From assembly GCF_035916875.1 (NCBI RefSeq), contig NZ_JAXUHN010000037.1, forward strand, positions 1 through 14,647: DNA of 14,647 nt. The letters are read 5' to 3'. Source of the DNA: Methylomicrobium sp035916875. Its GTDB lineage: Bacteria; Pseudomonadota; Gammaproteobacteria; Methylococcales; Methylomonadaceae. This document shows, piece by piece, positions 1 through 8,366 of the stretch. The notes under the pieces were generated by a model. It worked only from the letters and a program-made list of their open reading frames with translations. It searched no databases and had not been told where the DNA came from. A program made the translations under genes and the position numbers. Within the stretch, counting starts at the first letter, position 1, and each line of letters starts with the position of its first letter.

Positions 1-272
1 AACCCAGAAAAATCGGCTGATGCCTCGCCGTTTTGCCGGTTCCGTCAAAATCTTCGTTGTGAAAATCTCTGGCAGGGTTATGATTTTATAGGAATATTTT
101 GTTTTCGGGCAGGCACTAATTCAATCCCTTCCGACATTGAGCCAGAAAGACTCGAATGACAACTAGGGGTCGAATTCAGCCTGTCAATGGCAGATTCAAT
201 CGAGTCTAATTTTTGCATCCGTCAGATCAAGTTCAGAGTTTTACGCACATCAGACATCAAGCCGGGCACACC
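1..272. other. Left-edge non-coding stretch, no supported gene
   Basis: This stretch lies downstream of the transporter gene that ends at 273. Plus-strand frame 1 is open from the window edge to a TGA at 157-159 (about 52 codons), and frame 2 is open for about 28 codons. Neither translation resembles a family I know, and both could be chance. I see no convincing terminator hairpin with a T-run for the minus-strand gene and no RNA gene. If frame 1 is real, it is the tail of a gene starting outside the window. Confidence 0.4.
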
Positions 273-1604
273 CTATCGTTTTCTTGATTTACCGCTCTCG
301 CGCTTTTCGAGTACCCGTAAAATGACGAAAGTCAGCCAGCCGACCACGACCAGGCCCAGGGTAAAAAGACTGTAAGAGACAGGCCAGGGAATCCCTTCCG
401 TCATCATCGTGAACTCCGACATGCCGCCGATGCTGGCCAATATATTGAGCGGCATGAAAATAACACTGACAACCGTCAAGCGCTTGATGACCTTGTTTTG
501 GTTGATGTTGATAAAGCCGACCGCCGCATCCATCAAAAAGTTGATCTTGTCGAATAGGAAAGCCGTGTGGCCGTCCAGCGATTCGATGTCGCGCAGAATC
601 TGCTGGGAGTACTCCAGTTGGTCTTTGGCGAGCAACTTGCTGCGCATCAGGAATGAAACCGCGCGCCGCGTATCCATCACGTTCCTGCGAATCCGCCCGT
701 TCAGATCCTCTTCGTTGGCGATGTCATTCAAGATCTTGGCGGCTTCCTCATCGCTCATTTGTTTGCTCAGCACCTGATTGCCGACCAATTCCAGAGCCAG
801 ATAGACATCTTCCAGGGCGCCGGCCGAATACTCGGCATTGGCGGCGTAGAGATCGAGCAGCATCTCCCTGGAGTCCGAAACATAGTTGGGTTGACTCAGC
901 GCGCGCAAACGCTGGAGCCGGAAGACCGGCAGTTCCTTCTTGCGGATCGAGAACAAAATATCCCGGTACAGGATAAACGCCACGACAACGTTGCTCGACA
1001 CGTCGTCCTTGTCCAGCAGGAAATCCGAATGCAGGTGAATTTCACCGTTTTCCTCGACATAGAAGCGGGCGCTGGATTCCAGATCGCTCAATTTATCCGG
1101 GTCGGGAAATTCTATCCCAAAAATATCGCCAATCCAGAGCCGGTCCTCAAATGTCGGCGCCACCAAATCGATCCAAATCGGCTTGGCCTGAAGCAAGTCT
1201 CCGGGGGTGCTTATCGAAATCTCGTGCAGGCGGCCGTCCTGTAAATCAAACACCTTGATCCTCGGTTTTTCAGTCTTGTACTCCTGTTTTCCGAGGAGTT
1301 GCAGAACAGAAACCGGGGCGTCCCGCAGCACGGCCTGCTTGCGTTCATCATCCAGCTGCTCCCAGATCAGCCGCTGATCTTCCGCCGGCAATGCTTCCAG
1401 AATATCGGCAATTTCATCAGCCGCCAAATGATCGAGGATCTGCCGCAAATGCGCCAAGTTCTCTTTGCGGACCAGCGTTTCGACCAGATCATGGTGAGGC
1501 ATCTCCTGCTTATGCACCAACTCCGCGATCAGCTTGTGCTTGACCAAAATATCGAGCACGGCTTGCCGGCTAGCATGCTCCTTGGCGGTGAGGTCTTTTG
1601 GCAT
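273..1604 (-). CDS. CorA-family divalent-cation transporter with MgtE-type N-terminal domain
   Basis: The 443-residue product is predicted to be an inner-membrane channel for Mg2+ or a related divalent cation. Residues about 20-110 are short helical repeats like the MgtE N-terminal domain (for example HLAADEIADILEALPAEDQ), a cytoplasmic regulatory module in MgtE channels. Residues about 115-370 form the mixed, then long-helical, CorA cytoplasmic region. Two hydrophobic segments follow (about 372-392 and 405-430), and the tail is basic (EKRESGKSRKR), as in CorA. The signature loop after TM1, normally GMN, reads G394-M395-S396 within IGGMSEF, so the Asn of the selectivity filter is replaced by Ser. 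I see no clear Shine-Dalgarno before the ATG at 1604. The gene follows nadE after 56 bp on the same strand and may share its transcript. The fold assignment is firm; the transported ion is inferred. Confidence 0.88.
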   Translation of the reverse strand: MPKDLTAKEHASRQAVLDILVKHKLIAELVHKQEMPHHDLVETLVRKENLAHLRQILDHLAADEIADILEALPAEDQRLIWEQLDDERKQAVLRDAPVSVLQLLGKQEYKTEKPRIKVFDLQDGRLHEISISTPGDLLQAKPIWIDLVAPTFEDRLWIGDIFGIEFPDPDKLSDLESSARFYVEENGEIHLHSDFLLDKDDVSSNVVVAFILYRDILFSIRKKELPVFRLQRLRALSQPNYVSDSREMLLDLYAANAEYSAGALEDVYLALELVGNQVLSKQMSDEEAAKILNDIANEEDLNGRIRRNVMDTRRAVSFLMRSKLLAKDQLEYSQQILRDIESLDGHTAFLFDKINFLMDAAVGFININQNKVIKRLTVVSVIFMPLNILASIGGMSEFTMMTEGIPWPVSYSLFTLGLVVVGWLTFVILRVLEKRESGKSRKR

Positions 1605-1660
1605 ATCGGAATGATCAGGTTGAGTGCATTACAAGTCGGCCTGTTTTGACAAGCGCCTTC

Positions 1661-3280
1661 CTACCCCTTGATTCCTCGATAGCCGGAGGTAATCGGATAA
1701 CGCCGGTCGCGGCCGAATGCCCGCTCGGTGATCTTTATGCAGGGCGGCGACTGCCGGCGCTTATATTCATTTCGATCGACCAGACCGATCGCCCGCGCGA
1801 CATCCTCGCGCCGGAATCCTGCCGCGATAATCTCGTCGGCCGATTGATCCAGTTCGACATAGCGTTCGAGGATTGGATCGAGCACCTCATAGGGCGGCAA
1901 GGAATCCTGATCGACCTGATCGGGCGCCAGTTCGGCCGACGGCGGCCGTGTCAGGACCCGATCCGGAATCACGAATGACAAGCCGTTCCGGTAGCGCGCC
2001 AGGCGGTAAACCAGGAGCTTCGGCACATCCTTGATCGGCGCGAAACCGCCGGCCATATCGCCGTATAGGGTCGCATAGCCGACGCTCATCTCGCTCTTGT
2101 TGCCGGTCGTGAGCAGCAGTTTGCCCTGCTTGTTCGAAATCGCCATCAGAATCACGCCGCGGCAGCGCGCCTGGATGTTTTCCTCGGTCGTGTCCTGCTT
2201 CGTGCCGGCGAAGATGTCCGCCAGCAGGCCGCTGAAGGCGGCGACCGCCGGATCGATCGGGATGGTATGATGTTTGACGCCGAGCGCATCGGCCTCCCAA
2301 ATCGCATCCTCAATGCTCATCGACTGCGTATAACGCGATGGCATCAGCACCGCTTCGACCTTGTCCGCGCCGAGCGCATCGACCGCGAGTGCCAGCACCA
2401 GCGCCGAATCGATGCCGCCGGACAAGCCCAACAGCGCGCCCTTGAAACTGTTCTTGCGCACATAATCGCGAATCCCGAGCACCAGCGCCTGATACTCACT
2501 CGCGACCGGCGTGTACAGCGGCGCGCAAACACCCTTGAGCGGCTGCAGATCGGTAAACTCGACCACGCCGATCTGCTCCTTGAACTCTTCGGCGCGAAAC
2601 ACGACCTCGCCGCAGGCATCGACCACAAACGAGGCGCCGTCGAAGATCAATTCATCCTGGCCGCCGATCTGATTCACATACACCAGCGGAATTTCGGCGG
2701 CCTTGACCTGAGTACAGATCACCGCCTCGCGCTGTTGAATCTTGCCCGCGTTGAACGGCGAGGCGTTCAAGGTCAACAGCAAATTGGCGCCTTCGTGTTT
2801 GTTCGCGTCGATGATGCCGGGGTACCAGACATCCTCGCAAATGGTCAGGCCGATCATCGCGCCTTTGAATGGGAACACGCAGGGCTTATCGCCAGCGGTA
2901 AAATAACGCTGCTCGTCGAAGACGCCGTAATTCGGCAACGCCCGCTTCCGGTAAACCGCCAGCACCTTGCCCTGGTGGAGCACGGCCGCGCTGTTGTAAA
3001 GCCTGCCGCCGTCCCGTTCCGGAAAGCCGATCACCACCGCAATGCCCTCGGGCAGAAGCGTTGCCAATTGATCAAGCGTATCATTCGCCGCGGTGATGAA
3101 ATCTTGCCGCAGCAGTAAATCCTCGGCCGGATAACCGGTTACGGTCAGCTCCGGAAACACGACCAGATCCGCGCCGAGACTGTTCTGCGCATGCCAGGCG
3201 TTCTGGATGATGTTTTGCACGTTGGCGGCGATGTCGCCGACCAGGAAATTGATTTGGGCGAGAGCGATTTTTAGGGGCAT
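1661..3280 (-). CDS. nadE: Glutamine-dependent NAD+ synthetase
   Basis: This cytosolic enzyme makes the last step of NAD+ synthesis: deamido-NAD+ + ATP + glutamine to NAD+. The 539-residue form starting at 3280 has the two-domain glutamine-using architecture. An N-terminal nitrilase-type glutaminase carries Glu44 (FPELTVTGYP), Lys112 (YRKRALPNYGVFDE) and Cys148 (TICEDVW) as its catalytic triad. The C-terminal synthetase has the ATP-binding P-loop SGGIDS at 287-292 and the conserved TTGNKSEMSVGYATLYGD stretch. The length matches the family (about 540). I chose the ATG at 3280 because family homology begins at MPLKIALAQ; an in-frame ATG at 3334 would add 18 residues that look like read-back of the upstream gene. 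Neither start has a good ribosome site. The chosen start lies inside the methyltransferase gene (10-bp overlap), suggesting translational coupling. Confidence 0.96.
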   Translation of the reverse strand: MPLKIALAQINFLVGDIAANVQNIIQNAWHAQNSLGADLVVFPELTVTGYPAEDLLLRQDFITAANDTLDQLATLLPEGIAVVIGFPERDGGRLYNSAAVLHQGKVLAVYRKRALPNYGVFDEQRYFTAGDKPCVFPFKGAMIGLTICEDVWYPGIIDANKHEGANLLLTLNASPFNAGKIQQREAVICTQVKAAEIPLVYVNQIGGQDELIFDGASFVVDACGEVVFRAEEFKEQIGVVEFTDLQPLKGVCAPLYTPVASEYQALVLGIRDYVRKNSFKGALLGLSGGIDSALVLALAVDALGADKVEAVLMPSRYTQSMSIEDAIWEADALGVKHHTIPIDPAVAAFSGLLADIFAGTKQDTTEENIQARCRGVILMAISNKQGKLLLTTGNKSEMSVGYATLYGDMAGGFAPIKDVPKLLVYRLARYRNGLSFVIPDRVLTRPPSAELAPDQVDQDSLPPYEVLDPILERYVELDQSADEIIAAGFRREDVARAIGLVDRNEYKRRQSPPCIKITERAFGRDRRYPITSGYRGIKG

Positions 3281-3933
3281 TGGCGTTTCAAAGGGATGAC
3301 ATTCGATTGAGAATGATTCGGATAAGTATCCCAAGTAGGGGAATAATCTTCGGATTGATTACCCCAGCAATGCCAATTCGGCCGATTGCCTCGTGCAAAC
3401 ATCTCCAAGTAGGGTCCAGGACTGCATGACTCGATGATCGAGTATTGTTCATCCGGCTTGCGGCTATGTTCCCGTTTTTGACTGGTGATGATGTTTTCCT
3501 GGCTGCGTCCGGGCTGCAACGTTCTTGCATTCTTGCCACGCACGCCAAACAGAATAATTTCGGTAACATTTCTAAAGTAAAAACCAACACCTCTCCTATC
3601 GGGGCCGCCATCCTTGCGAATCTTGTACCAGATCAAATTGGTTTTATAAGTGAAACCCCAGCATTCCATCACTTGCAAGCCCTCGGCTAGCAATGCATTC
3701 GGCACCCATAAATACAAATGTGCCGTATCCTTGACCGCCGCTTCGACAGGGATGTCTTTAATTTCCTGTAAGGTCAACGTGGGGTAGCGTGATAGGCGCT
3801 TATGTTCGGGCGCCATTTTGCCGGTACGATTTTGAAATTGCCACGGCGGGTCGGCCAGAACGGTAGAGAATTTCTGACCGCTAGTAAACTTTAAAAAATC
3901 ATCGGTTGCGGTCAACATTTCAATTTTGGACAT
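3271..3933 (-). CDS. MT-A70-family DNA adenine-N6 methyltransferase (R-M partner)
   Basis: The 220-residue product is predicted to transfer a methyl group from S-adenosylmethionine to adenine N6 in DNA, protecting the host from the endonuclease encoded just upstream. The catalytic motif IV is DPPW at residues 28-31 (VLADPPWQF), typical of MT-A70 enzymes. The C-terminal family block (IIESCSPGPYLEMFARGNRPNWHCWGNQ region) is present, and the length is usual for small bacterial MT-A70 proteins. I start it at the ATG at 3933, with a purine-rich AAAGAAG upstream; an ATG at 3987 would extend it back into the endonuclease gene by 18 residues. Only two bases separate it from the endonuclease stop codon, so the pair is surely co-translated. 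Its end overlaps the start of nadE. The target sequence cannot be read from the protein; a site overlapping GATC is a guess from the partner's family. Sequence here looks more A+T-rich than nadE or sucCD, consistent with acquisition. Confidence 0.9.
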   Translation of the reverse strand: MSKIEMLTATDDFLKFTSGQKFSTVLADPPWQFQNRTGKMAPEHKRLSRYPTLTLQEIKDIPVEAAVKDTAHLYLWVPNALLAEGLQVMECWGFTYKTNLIWYKIRKDGGPDRRGVGFYFRNVTEIILFGVRGKNARTLQPGRSQENIITSQKREHSRKPDEQYSIIESCSPGPYLEMFARGNRPNWHCWGNQSEDYSPTWDTYPNHSQSNVIPLKRQCP

Positions 3934-3935
3934 TA

Positions 3936-4526
3936 TTACTTCTTTTCGATTAACTTTGTGGTGATCCCGAAAACCAGCACCGGGCAACCACCATTTCGCC
4001 CCGCATCCAGGCGGGGAAGCAGTTTACCCATTTGCGTCGTGCTGGCTCCGTATTTGCTGTAAATGCCCAACTCTTTAAACCAGGGATCAAGATCATTACT
4101 GCGAGTGGCAAGAACGCCTACGCTGATTTTTTCATACTCGAAAAATGCCCGAAAAGCATAAAGATCACGGTCATAAGTCTGATCTTTGCTGTTCCATTCA
4201 AGATCAAAGGCAACGCGTCCTTTTAGATAATCCACGTAATGGCTGTCGTGAGCAAATTCATGATCGTCAACGATAACTTTGGCATTTAGCTTTTTTTCAT
4301 GCCATCCCATCGGCCGCAAAATATCCGAGAAGCGTTTCGGGATCGCGCTTTCGCTGCCACCTGGCTCCTTGACGTTTTGCTCGGTTAATCTAAATGCGCG
4401 CAACGCCGCACAAATCTCATCGAACTCTACAGGAAACTCGTTTTTGAGAATTGCCGCCGCATGCCTATAATCATGCACCTCATAAAGCTCTGCAATGTCG
4501 CCCGGCAGATAATCTTGCCAACTCAT
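3936..4526 (-). CDS. BglII/BstYI-type type II restriction endonuclease
   Basis: This 196-residue protein resembles the BglII/BstYI family of type II restriction enzymes, recognised from the block around residues 96-122 (VDYLKGRVAFDLEWNSKDQ) and the following FRAFFEY, KYGASTTQMGKLLPR and GGCPVLVFGI segments. The likely metal-binding residues are Asp99, Asp108 and Glu110. Their 9- and 2-residue spacing agrees with the Asp-Glu-Gln set I recall for BglII, with acidic changes at the second and third positions. Lys114 lies nearby. The start at 4526 is preceded by an AAGGG purine run at good distance. The methyltransferase gene follows two bases after its stop, the standard layout of a compact type II R-M unit. 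BglII cuts AGATCT and BstYI cuts RGATCY, so a GATC-centred site is plausible but unproven. The gene begins 52 bp after sucD, with no terminator seen between. Confidence 0.82.
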   Translation of the reverse strand: MSWQDYLPGDIAELYEVHDYRHAAAILKNEFPVEFDEICAALRAFRLTEQNVKEPGGSESAIPKRFSDILRPMGWHEKKLNAKVIVDDHEFAHDSHYVDYLKGRVAFDLEWNSKDQTYDRDLYAFRAFFEYEKISVGVLATRSNDLDPWFKELGIYSKYGASTTQMGKLLPRLDAGRNGGCPVLVFGITTKLIEKK

Positions 4527-4578
4527 CCTATCCCTTGTTCTTGCATCAATCTTGAATTGCCGGTTGTCATCATCACCG

Positions 4579-5448
4579 TCATTTAAAATGGCTCGCGATT
4601 GCCACCCCGATATCAGTCGGCGAACTGACCACCTCGACTCCGGCCGCTTTCAAGGCGGCGACCTTGCCTTCCGCCGTGCCCTTGCCGCCGGTCACGATCG
4701 CGCCGGCGTGGCCCATGCGCTTGCCGGGCGGCGCGGTCTGGCCGGCGATGTAAGCGACGACCGGCTTGGTCACGTGCGCCTTGATATAGTCGGCCGCATC
4801 CTCTTCCTCGCCACCGCCGATTTCGCCGACCATCACGATGCCCTTCGTCTGCTCGTCCTGCTCAAAACGGCTCAACACGTCGATAAAGTTCATGCCGTGG
4901 ATCGGATCGCCGCCGATGCCGACGCAGGTGCTCTGGCCGAGGCCCTGACCGGTCGTCTGATGCACCGACTCATAGGTCAGCGTGCCGGAACGCGAGACGA
5001 TGCCGATCGAGCCCGGCAGGTGAATCTTGCCGGGCATGATGCCGATCTTGCATTGTCCGGGGGTGATCACACCGGGGCAATTCGGACCGACCAGCAGCGC
5101 GCCGGTGCCGGCCATCGCGGCCTTCACGCGCAGCATGTGCAGGGTCGGAATACCCTCGGTGATGCAGACAATCAGCTTGATGCCTGCGTCGACCGCTTCG
5201 AGTATCGCGTCGGCCGCATAAAACGGCGGCACATAGATCACGCTCGCATCGGCGCCGGTCGCGTTGACCGCTTCCTCGACCGTATTGAAGACCGGCAGGC
5301 CCAGATGCACATCGCCACCGCGCTCCGGCGTCACGCCGCCGACCAGCTGGGTACCGTATTCGAGCGCCTGCTGCGAATGGAAGGTGCCCTGTTTGCCGGT
5401 AAAGCCCTGGCAAATGACTTTGGTGTGTTTGTCGATCAAGATGCTCAT
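4579..5448 (-). CDS. sucD: Succinyl-CoA synthetase alpha subunit
   Basis: This is the CoA-binding, phosphohistidine-carrying subunit of the TCA-cycle enzyme that converts succinyl-CoA + ADP (or GDP) + Pi to succinate + CoA + ATP (or GTP). The 289 residues match the family length. The CoA-binding Rossmann region begins with GFTGKQGTFHSQQA near residue 15. The stretch GPNCPGVITPGQCKIGIMPG is the conserved mid-section, and the active-site histidine is His247 in GKRMGHAGAIV. The ATG overlaps the stop of sucC in an ATGA, so the subunits should be made in equal amounts. The related malate-CoA ligase beta/alpha pair of serine-cycle methylotrophs is similar, but nothing here points to it and no serine-cycle gene is adjacent. 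Confidence 0.96.
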   Translation of the reverse strand: MSILIDKHTKVICQGFTGKQGTFHSQQALEYGTQLVGGVTPERGGDVHLGLPVFNTVEEAVNATGADASVIYVPPFYAADAILEAVDAGIKLIVCITEGIPTLHMLRVKAAMAGTGALLVGPNCPGVITPGQCKIGIMPGKIHLPGSIGIVSRSGTLTYESVHQTTGQGLGQSTCVGIGGDPIHGMNFIDVLSRFEQDEQTKGIVMVGEIGGGEEEDAADYIKAHVTKPVVAYIAGQTAPPGKRMGHAGAIVTGGKGTAEGKVAALKAAGVEVVSSPTDIGVAIASHFK

Positions 5449-6614
5449 ACTGCCGCCTCCGCCAGTGCCACGACCTGTTCCGCCGCGTGCGTCAAGTCGT
5501 CGGCGGCATATAAGTTGAGTCCGGTATTACTTAAAAGCGCGCGGCCTTGTTCGGCGTTGGTGCCCTCCAGGCGCACCACGACCGGCACCGCGACGTGTAC
5601 CTGTTTAATCGCGGCCAGGATGCCGCTCGCAATGATGTCGCATTGCACGATGCCGCCGAAGATGTTGACCAGCACAGCCTTTACGTTGCCGTCGGACAAG
5701 ATCAGCTTGAACGCCTCGCAGACCTTTTCTACATTGGTACCGCCGCCGACGTCGAGAAAGTTGGCTGGCTTCCCTCCTTTCAGCTTGACCAGATCCATCG
5801 TCGCCATTGCGAGCCCGGCGCCGTTGACCATGCAACCGATGGTGCCGTCGAGCGTGATATAGTTCAGTCCGTATTGCTGAGCCTTGTTTTCCTTCGCGTC
5901 CTCCTGCTCGGCGTCGCGGAGCGCCAGAATATCCGGATGCGCGGCAATCGCGTTATCGTCGAAATTGATCTTCGCGTCGAGCGCCAATAATTCGCCTTCT
6001 TCGGTTTCGATCAAGGGATTAATTTCGATCTGGCTGGCGTCCTTATCCAGAAACAGTTTGTACATGCCCTGCATGATGCCGGTCAGCGCCTTTATCTGGG
6101 GCCCTTTCAGCCCCAACGCATAGGCGCACCTCCGGCATTGATTGGCCTGGAGACCCGCGGCCGGATGGATAAGGATCGAGATGAGCTTTTCGGGGGTTTC
6201 ATGCGCGACGGTTTCGATGTCCATGCCGCCTGCCGCCGAGGCGATGAACACCATCCGCTCGGTGCTACGGTCAACCAGCAAGCTCAAATAAAGCTCGCGT
6301 TTAATCGGATAGGTTTTTTCGATCAGCAGCTTCTGTACGGGCAACCCCACGCTGTCCGTTTGCTGAGTGACCAAGCGTTTGCCGAGCATCGCGCGGCTCA
6401 AACCGGCGATGTCCTTGATCGCTTTCGTAAGCTTGACACCGCCTGCCTTGCCGCGTCCGCCTGCGTGTACTTGGGCCTTGACGACCCAGCCCTCGCCGCC
6501 CAACTCTCTGGCTGCGTGCTCGGCTTCTTGCGGAGACGCCGCCGGCTTGCCGTCGGGCGCCGGAATGCCGTAGCTGCGAAACAGCTGTTTAGCCTGATAT
6601 TCGTGAATATTCAT
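5445..6614 (-). CDS. sucC: Succinyl-CoA synthetase beta subunit (ADP-forming type)
   Basis: This is the nucleotide-binding (ATP-grasp) subunit of the TCA-cycle heterodimer with SucD. The 389 residues match the family (about 388). It starts with the hallmark MNIHEYQAKQLF. The ATP-grasp region carries AQVHAGGRGKAGGV near residues 48-61, QIEINPLIETEEGELLALDAKI, the GCMVNGAGLAMATMD block, NFLDVGGGTNVEKV, NIFGGIVQCD, and VVVRLEGTNAEQG near the end. A GGAG ribosome site lies six bases before the ATG at 6614. It is first in the minus-strand run and faces pilS across 120 bp that must hold promoters in both directions; I could not pick out a convincing -35/-10 pair. Specificity for ADP rather than GDP is inferred from bacterial relatives. 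Confidence 0.96.
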   Translation of the reverse strand: MNIHEYQAKQLFRSYGIPAPDGKPAASPQEAEHAARELGGEGWVVKAQVHAGGRGKAGGVKLTKAIKDIAGLSRAMLGKRLVTQQTDSVGLPVQKLLIEKTYPIKRELYLSLLVDRSTERMVFIASAAGGMDIETVAHETPEKLISILIHPAAGLQANQCRRCAYALGLKGPQIKALTGIMQGMYKLFLDKDASQIEINPLIETEEGELLALDAKINFDDNAIAAHPDILALRDAEQEDAKENKAQQYGLNYITLDGTIGCMVNGAGLAMATMDLVKLKGGKPANFLDVGGGTNVEKVCEAFKLILSDGNVKAVLVNIFGGIVQCDIIASGILAAIKQVHVAVPVVVRLEGTNAEQGRALLSNTGLNLYAADDLTHAAEQVVALAEAAV

Positions 6615-6740
6615 TGATGCTCCGATGACGCGGGATAATGGTTGGGTATTTTTCGCAAGTTTGCGTGCGGCAATGCTATGCTTATTTGCTAGCGAATATT
6701 CTAATAAATTACCGGGTAAACAGCATCAAGATTAGTGAAC

Positions 6741-8363
6741 ATGCAGGAAAATAATCAATCCACCATTTATCCTTGCCCGATTTCGAAAGGTTATGGCATT
6801 CCCGAAAAACAGGCCTGGCTGCTCCTGAAGGTGTATTTCGTTTACCGCCTGTTCTTGGCCTGTCTTTTCATCTCGCTGAATTATGGCCGTATCGAGCCTT
6901 CGGTTCTGGGTTCTTTTAACATGCCGCTATATCACTACAGCAGCGAGTTTTATTTGTTGCTGACGCTGATCTCGGGCTTCTTATTCCGCTCCCGGTTGGC
7001 CTCCTACAGTTTCCAGGCGCAATTCCTGCTGTTTTCCGACATCATTCTGCTGACGTTGATCATGCATGCCTGTGGCGGCATCAAAAGCGGCATCGGCATT
7101 CTGCTGGCCGTTTCGGTTGCCTCGGGCGGCGTTACGATCGGCGGGCGCTGTGCGATGTTTTTTGCTGCAATCGCCAGCTTGTTGGTGTTGGCCAACGAAA
7201 TTTATGCGGATATTACCAACAGCATCTACACAACGTCTTATACCTCCGCGGGGATGCTCGGCGCCGCGTTTTTGACCATAGCGCTATTATTTTATGTGCT
7301 CGCCAAACGCAGCGAAAACCTTTTGGAACTGGCTACGCAGCACCAACAAACGATCGCGAATCTGGAAGAACTGAACCACTACATCATCCAGCATCTGCAA
7401 ACCGGCATCATCATTACCAACAGAAAGCAAAACGTGCAATTGGCGAATGCCGCGGCGTTGAATATGCTGAAGTTGGAGAAAAAACCTTTACAGTTGGGCA
7501 ATATTTCGACGCGTCTGGCCGAGGATTTCATCGATTGGCAGCACAACAAAGAACTGGATCAGTCGCAGCTGACACTGGCCAATCAAACCGAAATCCGCGT
7601 CCGCTTCATGTTGTTGCCGACCGGGGGCCGGGCCTTCTATATGCTGATACTGGAAGACATCGCGCTGTATAACCAGCACGTGCAACAAAGCAAACTTGCA
7701 TCGCTGGGACGGTTGACCGCAAGCATCGCGCATGAAATCCGGAACCCGCTGAGCGCGATCAGTCATGCGGGGCAACTGCTCTCCGAAAATCCGAATTTTT
7801 CGCCGCAGAATCAGCGCCTGACAGAAATCATTCAGTCCAACTCCAAACGTGTCAATCAGATCATTGAGGACATCTTGCAGCTTTCCCGGCGCAGCGGCTC
7901 GCGCCGGGAAATAATCCAACTTAAACCCTGGCTGACGCATTATCTGCAAACTTTCACGCTGGAACATCTGGTCGAACAGAAGACATTCAGACTGTATATC
8001 GAACAGGAACCGTTAACTGCGTTCATCGACCCCGGCCATTTGAAGCAAATCCTCGATAATTTATGCCAAAACGCCTTGATCTACGGCCAGCCGGAACAAG
8101 GGCCGATCATTCTGCACAGTTTCATAGCGGAAAAGTCGCCCTGCATCGAAGTGATCGATAATGGGCCGGGCATCGCCCGCGAACATCTAAGCCATCTTTT
8201 CGAGCCCTTTTTCACCACCTCGACCAAAGGCACCGGGCTGGGTCTTTTCATCTGTAAGGGATTGGCCGAGTTGAATCAGGCCAAGTTGGGCTATTATTTA
8301 ACCGAGAACAAGGGCAGCAGTTTCCGGCTTTATCTAAGCGACGCCAACAAATCATTCCATTGA
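6741..8363 (+). CDS. pilS: Sensor histidine kinase of the PilS type
   Basis: This is an inner-membrane kinase predicted to control type IV pilin expression through PilR. About six membrane segments fill residues 25-185 (for example LLLKVYFVYRLFLACLFISL and FLTIALLFYVLA), as in PilS. A PAS-like sensor region follows (about 205-305: GIIITNRKQNVQLANAAALNML). The dimerisation/phosphoacceptor box SIAHEIRNPLSAI has His331, and the ATPase domain has the N-box Asn444, DNGPGIA and the TKGTGLGLFICKG lid motif. The kinase core is complete. The ATG at 6741 is chosen; an in-frame GTG at 6735 would add two residues, and neither has a strong ribosome site. pilR starts three bases after its stop. PilS rather than the relative NtrB is favoured by the six-helix membrane domain and the pairing with PilR. 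No pilin gene is in the window. Confidence 0.88.
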   Translation: MQENNQSTIYPCPISKGYGIPEKQAWLLLKVYFVYRLFLACLFISLNYGRIEPSVLGSFNMPLYHYSSEFYLLLTLISGFLFRSRLASYSFQAQFLLFSDIILLTLIMHACGGIKSGIGILLAVSVASGGVTIGGRCAMFFAAIASLLVLANEIYADITNSIYTTSYTSAGMLGAAFLTIALLFYVLAKRSENLLELATQHQQTIANLEELNHYIIQHLQTGIIITNRKQNVQLANAAALNMLKLEKKPLQLGNISTRLAEDFIDWQHNKELDQSQLTLANQTEIRVRFMLLPTGGRAFYMLILEDIALYNQHVQQSKLASLGRLTASIAHEIRNPLSAISHAGQLLSENPNFSPQNQRLTEIIQSNSKRVNQIIEDILQLSRRSGSRREIIQLKPWLTHYLQTFTLEHLVEQKTFRLYIEQEPLTAFIDPGHLKQILDNLCQNALIYGQPEQGPIILHSFIAEKSPCIEVIDNGPGIAREHLSHLFEPFFTTSTKGTGLGLFICKGLAELNQAKLGYYLTENKGSSFRLYLSDANKSFH

Positions 8364-8366
8364 AAC

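Noticed and set aside
187..375. 62-codon plus-strand frame at the left edge
   Set aside because: It overlaps the end of the transporter gene on the opposite strand, has no ribosome site and resembles nothing known.
2267..3118. 283-codon plus-strand open frame within nadE
   Set aside because: It is antisense to nadE, with no recognisable domain.
4552..5862. 436-codon plus-strand open frame across sucD/sucC
   Set aside because: It lies antisense to two certain genes, and its His/Arg/Ala-rich low-information translation is typical of the complement of GC-rich coding sequence.
5445..6614. Malate-CoA ligase (mtkA) instead of sucC
   Set aside because: The sequence follows SucC throughout, and no serine-cycle genes are adjacent.
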